Shown here: piece by piece, positions 63,613 to 64,000 of the stretch
Position numbering within the stretch: position 1 is the first letter of the stretch
Layout of the letters: each line of letters begins with the position of its first letter
Source: Pholiota molesta
Lineage: Eukaryota; Basidiomycota; Agaricomycetes; Agaricales; Strophariaceae
Direction: 5' to 3'
Assembly: GCA_014925825.1 (NCBI GenBank)
Contig: JACGCK010000008.1
Span: 496,001 to 560,000, forward strand
Length of the DNA stretch: 64,000 nucleotides
Position numbers and translations under genes: made by a program
Notes under the pieces: model-generated
What the model was told of the DNA's origin: nothing
Database searches by the model: none
Seen by the model: the letters and a program-made list of their open reading frames with translations, nothing else

Positions 63613-64000
63613 GATGGCTAAACTTGAAGAAACCAGCAAAAAAAGAAAGAAAAACGTCTAGCAGAACGACCCAACCAGGGGTTTGAGGAAGGAATGGAGG
63701 GGATTGTGGCTCCCGTTGAACATGCGCTCTTTATAGATCAGACGGCCCTGTGACCGATGAGTGACAAGCACACGTTGCGCAGAGCAGGGCTATTCAAATA
63801 TCAGCCTGATTGTTGACGAACGCGGGGAAAACAAGCCCTTGTTGCTGCAATGGCCTATTCCAGGCCTCGGACAGCCTATTAATAGCATACAAAGTGCTTT
63901 TGATCTCATGCATACACACTCGCCATATTCTTTTGTTCGTTGCTCGACCAACACTCCCGTTACCACGTCGAAGGCATCTTCAAGCAGTGCCGCAAATTGC
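63613..64000. other. Upstream region of protease copy B
   Basis: 387 bp with no supported gene. Contains a TATA box for the protease, listed separately. Confidence 0.5.
63730..63735 (-). promoter_or_regulatory. TATA box of protease copy B
   Basis: TATAAA on the minus strand (GATCTATAAAGAGC), 118 bp upstream of the start codon at 63612. Confidence 0.5.

Overview
The window is nuclear DNA from a basidiomycete, most likely an Agaricomycete. Almost every gene is broken by many short introns (about 45-80 bases, mostly GT-AG with a few GC-AG). The gene repertoire fits this: a fungal COX4, a LAMMER kinase, a MYST acetyltransferase with PHD fingers, Yor1-type ABC transporters and secreted pepsin-like proteases. 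Genes lie on both strands with short spacers, and no operon logic applies. Gene models were spliced by eye from frame, GT/GC-AG sites and family motifs, so outer limits are start and stop codons and small exon errors are possible.

Layout. 1-12.1 kb, plus strand: sugar transporter (5' end cut by the window), cytochrome c oxidase subunit 4, an APH-fold kinase, a secreted Ala/Thr-rich repeat protein and a methionine-permease-like carrier; one weak gene call sits on the minus strand at 5.1-5.6 kb. 12.4-17.5 kb, minus strand: OMA1-like mitochondrial metalloprotease, Svf1 lipocalin-like survival factor and an unrecognised conserved protein. 17.7-24.6 kb, plus strand: Acl4-type Rpl4 chaperone, a P-loop GTPase-like domain fused to an APH kinase domain, an intronless orphan and a LysM protein. 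25.3-31.2 kb: Yor1-like ABC transporter copy 1, whose last codons are interrupted by a 1,029-bp inverted-repeat element (30991-32019) with a TATTA target duplication. 33.9-35.9 kb, minus: LAMMER kinase. 37.9-44.2 kb, plus: a GC-rich block with a MYST/PHD acetyltransferase and a polyQ SANT-like protein. 45.0-50.8 kb, minus: ABC transporter copy 2, tail-to-tail with copy 1. 51.8-63.6 kb, minus: Arp3, a histidine-phosphatase (phosphoglycerate mutase-like) protein, SelO, and two secreted aspartic proteases.

A feature that affects every model: about 21 reading-frame breaks are visible in otherwise intact conserved genes, and all can be repaired by adding one base. Many lie in short homopolymers. 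This looks like uncorrected single-base deletions in a long-read assembly rather than biology, and genes such as ARP3, SelO and the MYST acetyltransferase should not be called pseudogenes on this basis.

The most interesting items are the GTPase-like/APH fusion protein, the element that gives ABC copy 1 a new C-terminal tail, several 7-12 nt micro-exons, and the secreted two-repeat protein. I found no gene cluster that behaves as an obvious multi-gene new system.
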